From: Patescibacteria group bacterium
Lineage (GTDB): Bacteria; Patescibacteriota; Minisyncoccia; Phycocordibacterales; UBA2100
Length of the DNA stretch: 5,640 bases
Direction of reading: 5' to 3'
NCBI GenBank assembly: GCA_015491135.1
Contig: WFWK01000086.1
Location: 1-5,640, forward strand
This document shows, one piece after another, positions 5,640 to 5,640 of this stretch. The translations under genes and the position numbers were made by a program. The notes beneath the pieces are model-generated. The model was not told where the DNA came from and ran no database searches. It saw only the letters and a program-made list of their open reading frames with translations. Position 1 is the stretch's first letter. Each line of letters opens with the position of its first letter.

Positions 5640-5640
5640 C

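Overview
The window looks like a stretch of chromosome from a small, moderately AT-rich bacterial genome. The best guess is a Candidate Phyla Radiation (Patescibacteria) lineage. Three things point that way: a low-complexity surface protein with an Ig-like domain and one C-terminal membrane helix, start codons placed almost directly after -10 boxes with no Shine-Dalgarno sequence, and single housekeeping genes that each appear to have their own promoter. This placement is inference. TGA is used as a stop (dnaJ and the patatin gene), so the TGA-as-glycine code of some CPR lineages does not apply.

Layout. (1) 1-1542, plus strand: the C-terminal 513 residues of a large surface protein that is open at the left edge. 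From the N-terminal side it has an Asp/Tyr/Trp-rich 11-residue repeat array, four 12-residue GQWYDIAEA-type repeats, a Pro-Val/Pro-Thr stalk, an Ig-like domain, an IPYTG motif, one membrane helix and a 55-residue tail. (2) 1574-1602: a strong hairpin with T-tracts on both strands, between convergent genes. (3) 1623-2198, minus strand: a DEDDy-type RNase H-fold exonuclease. (4) 2199-2302: a divergent intergenic region with two sigma70-like promoters. Between their -35 boxes lies a three-armed inverted repeat whose outer arms overlap both -35 boxes. (5) 2303-3532, plus: tyrosyl-tRNA synthetase. (6) 3595-4665, plus: DnaJ with its own promoter. (7) 4671-5621, minus: a patatin-like phospholipase convergent with dnaJ, with only 5 bp between the two stop codons.

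The genes do not form an obvious pathway. TyrRS (translation), DnaJ (protein folding) and the exonuclease (nucleic acid processing) are housekeeping or near-housekeeping functions. The surface protein and the patatin are the cell-envelope or accessory elements. I see no CRISPR array, insertion sequence, integrase, tRNA, rRNA or toxin-antitoxin pair, and no clear multi-gene novel system. The items most worth a second look are the surface protein's repeat architecture, which has no Lys, Arg or His over its first 177 visible residues, and the shared palindromic element between the exonuclease and tyrS promoters.
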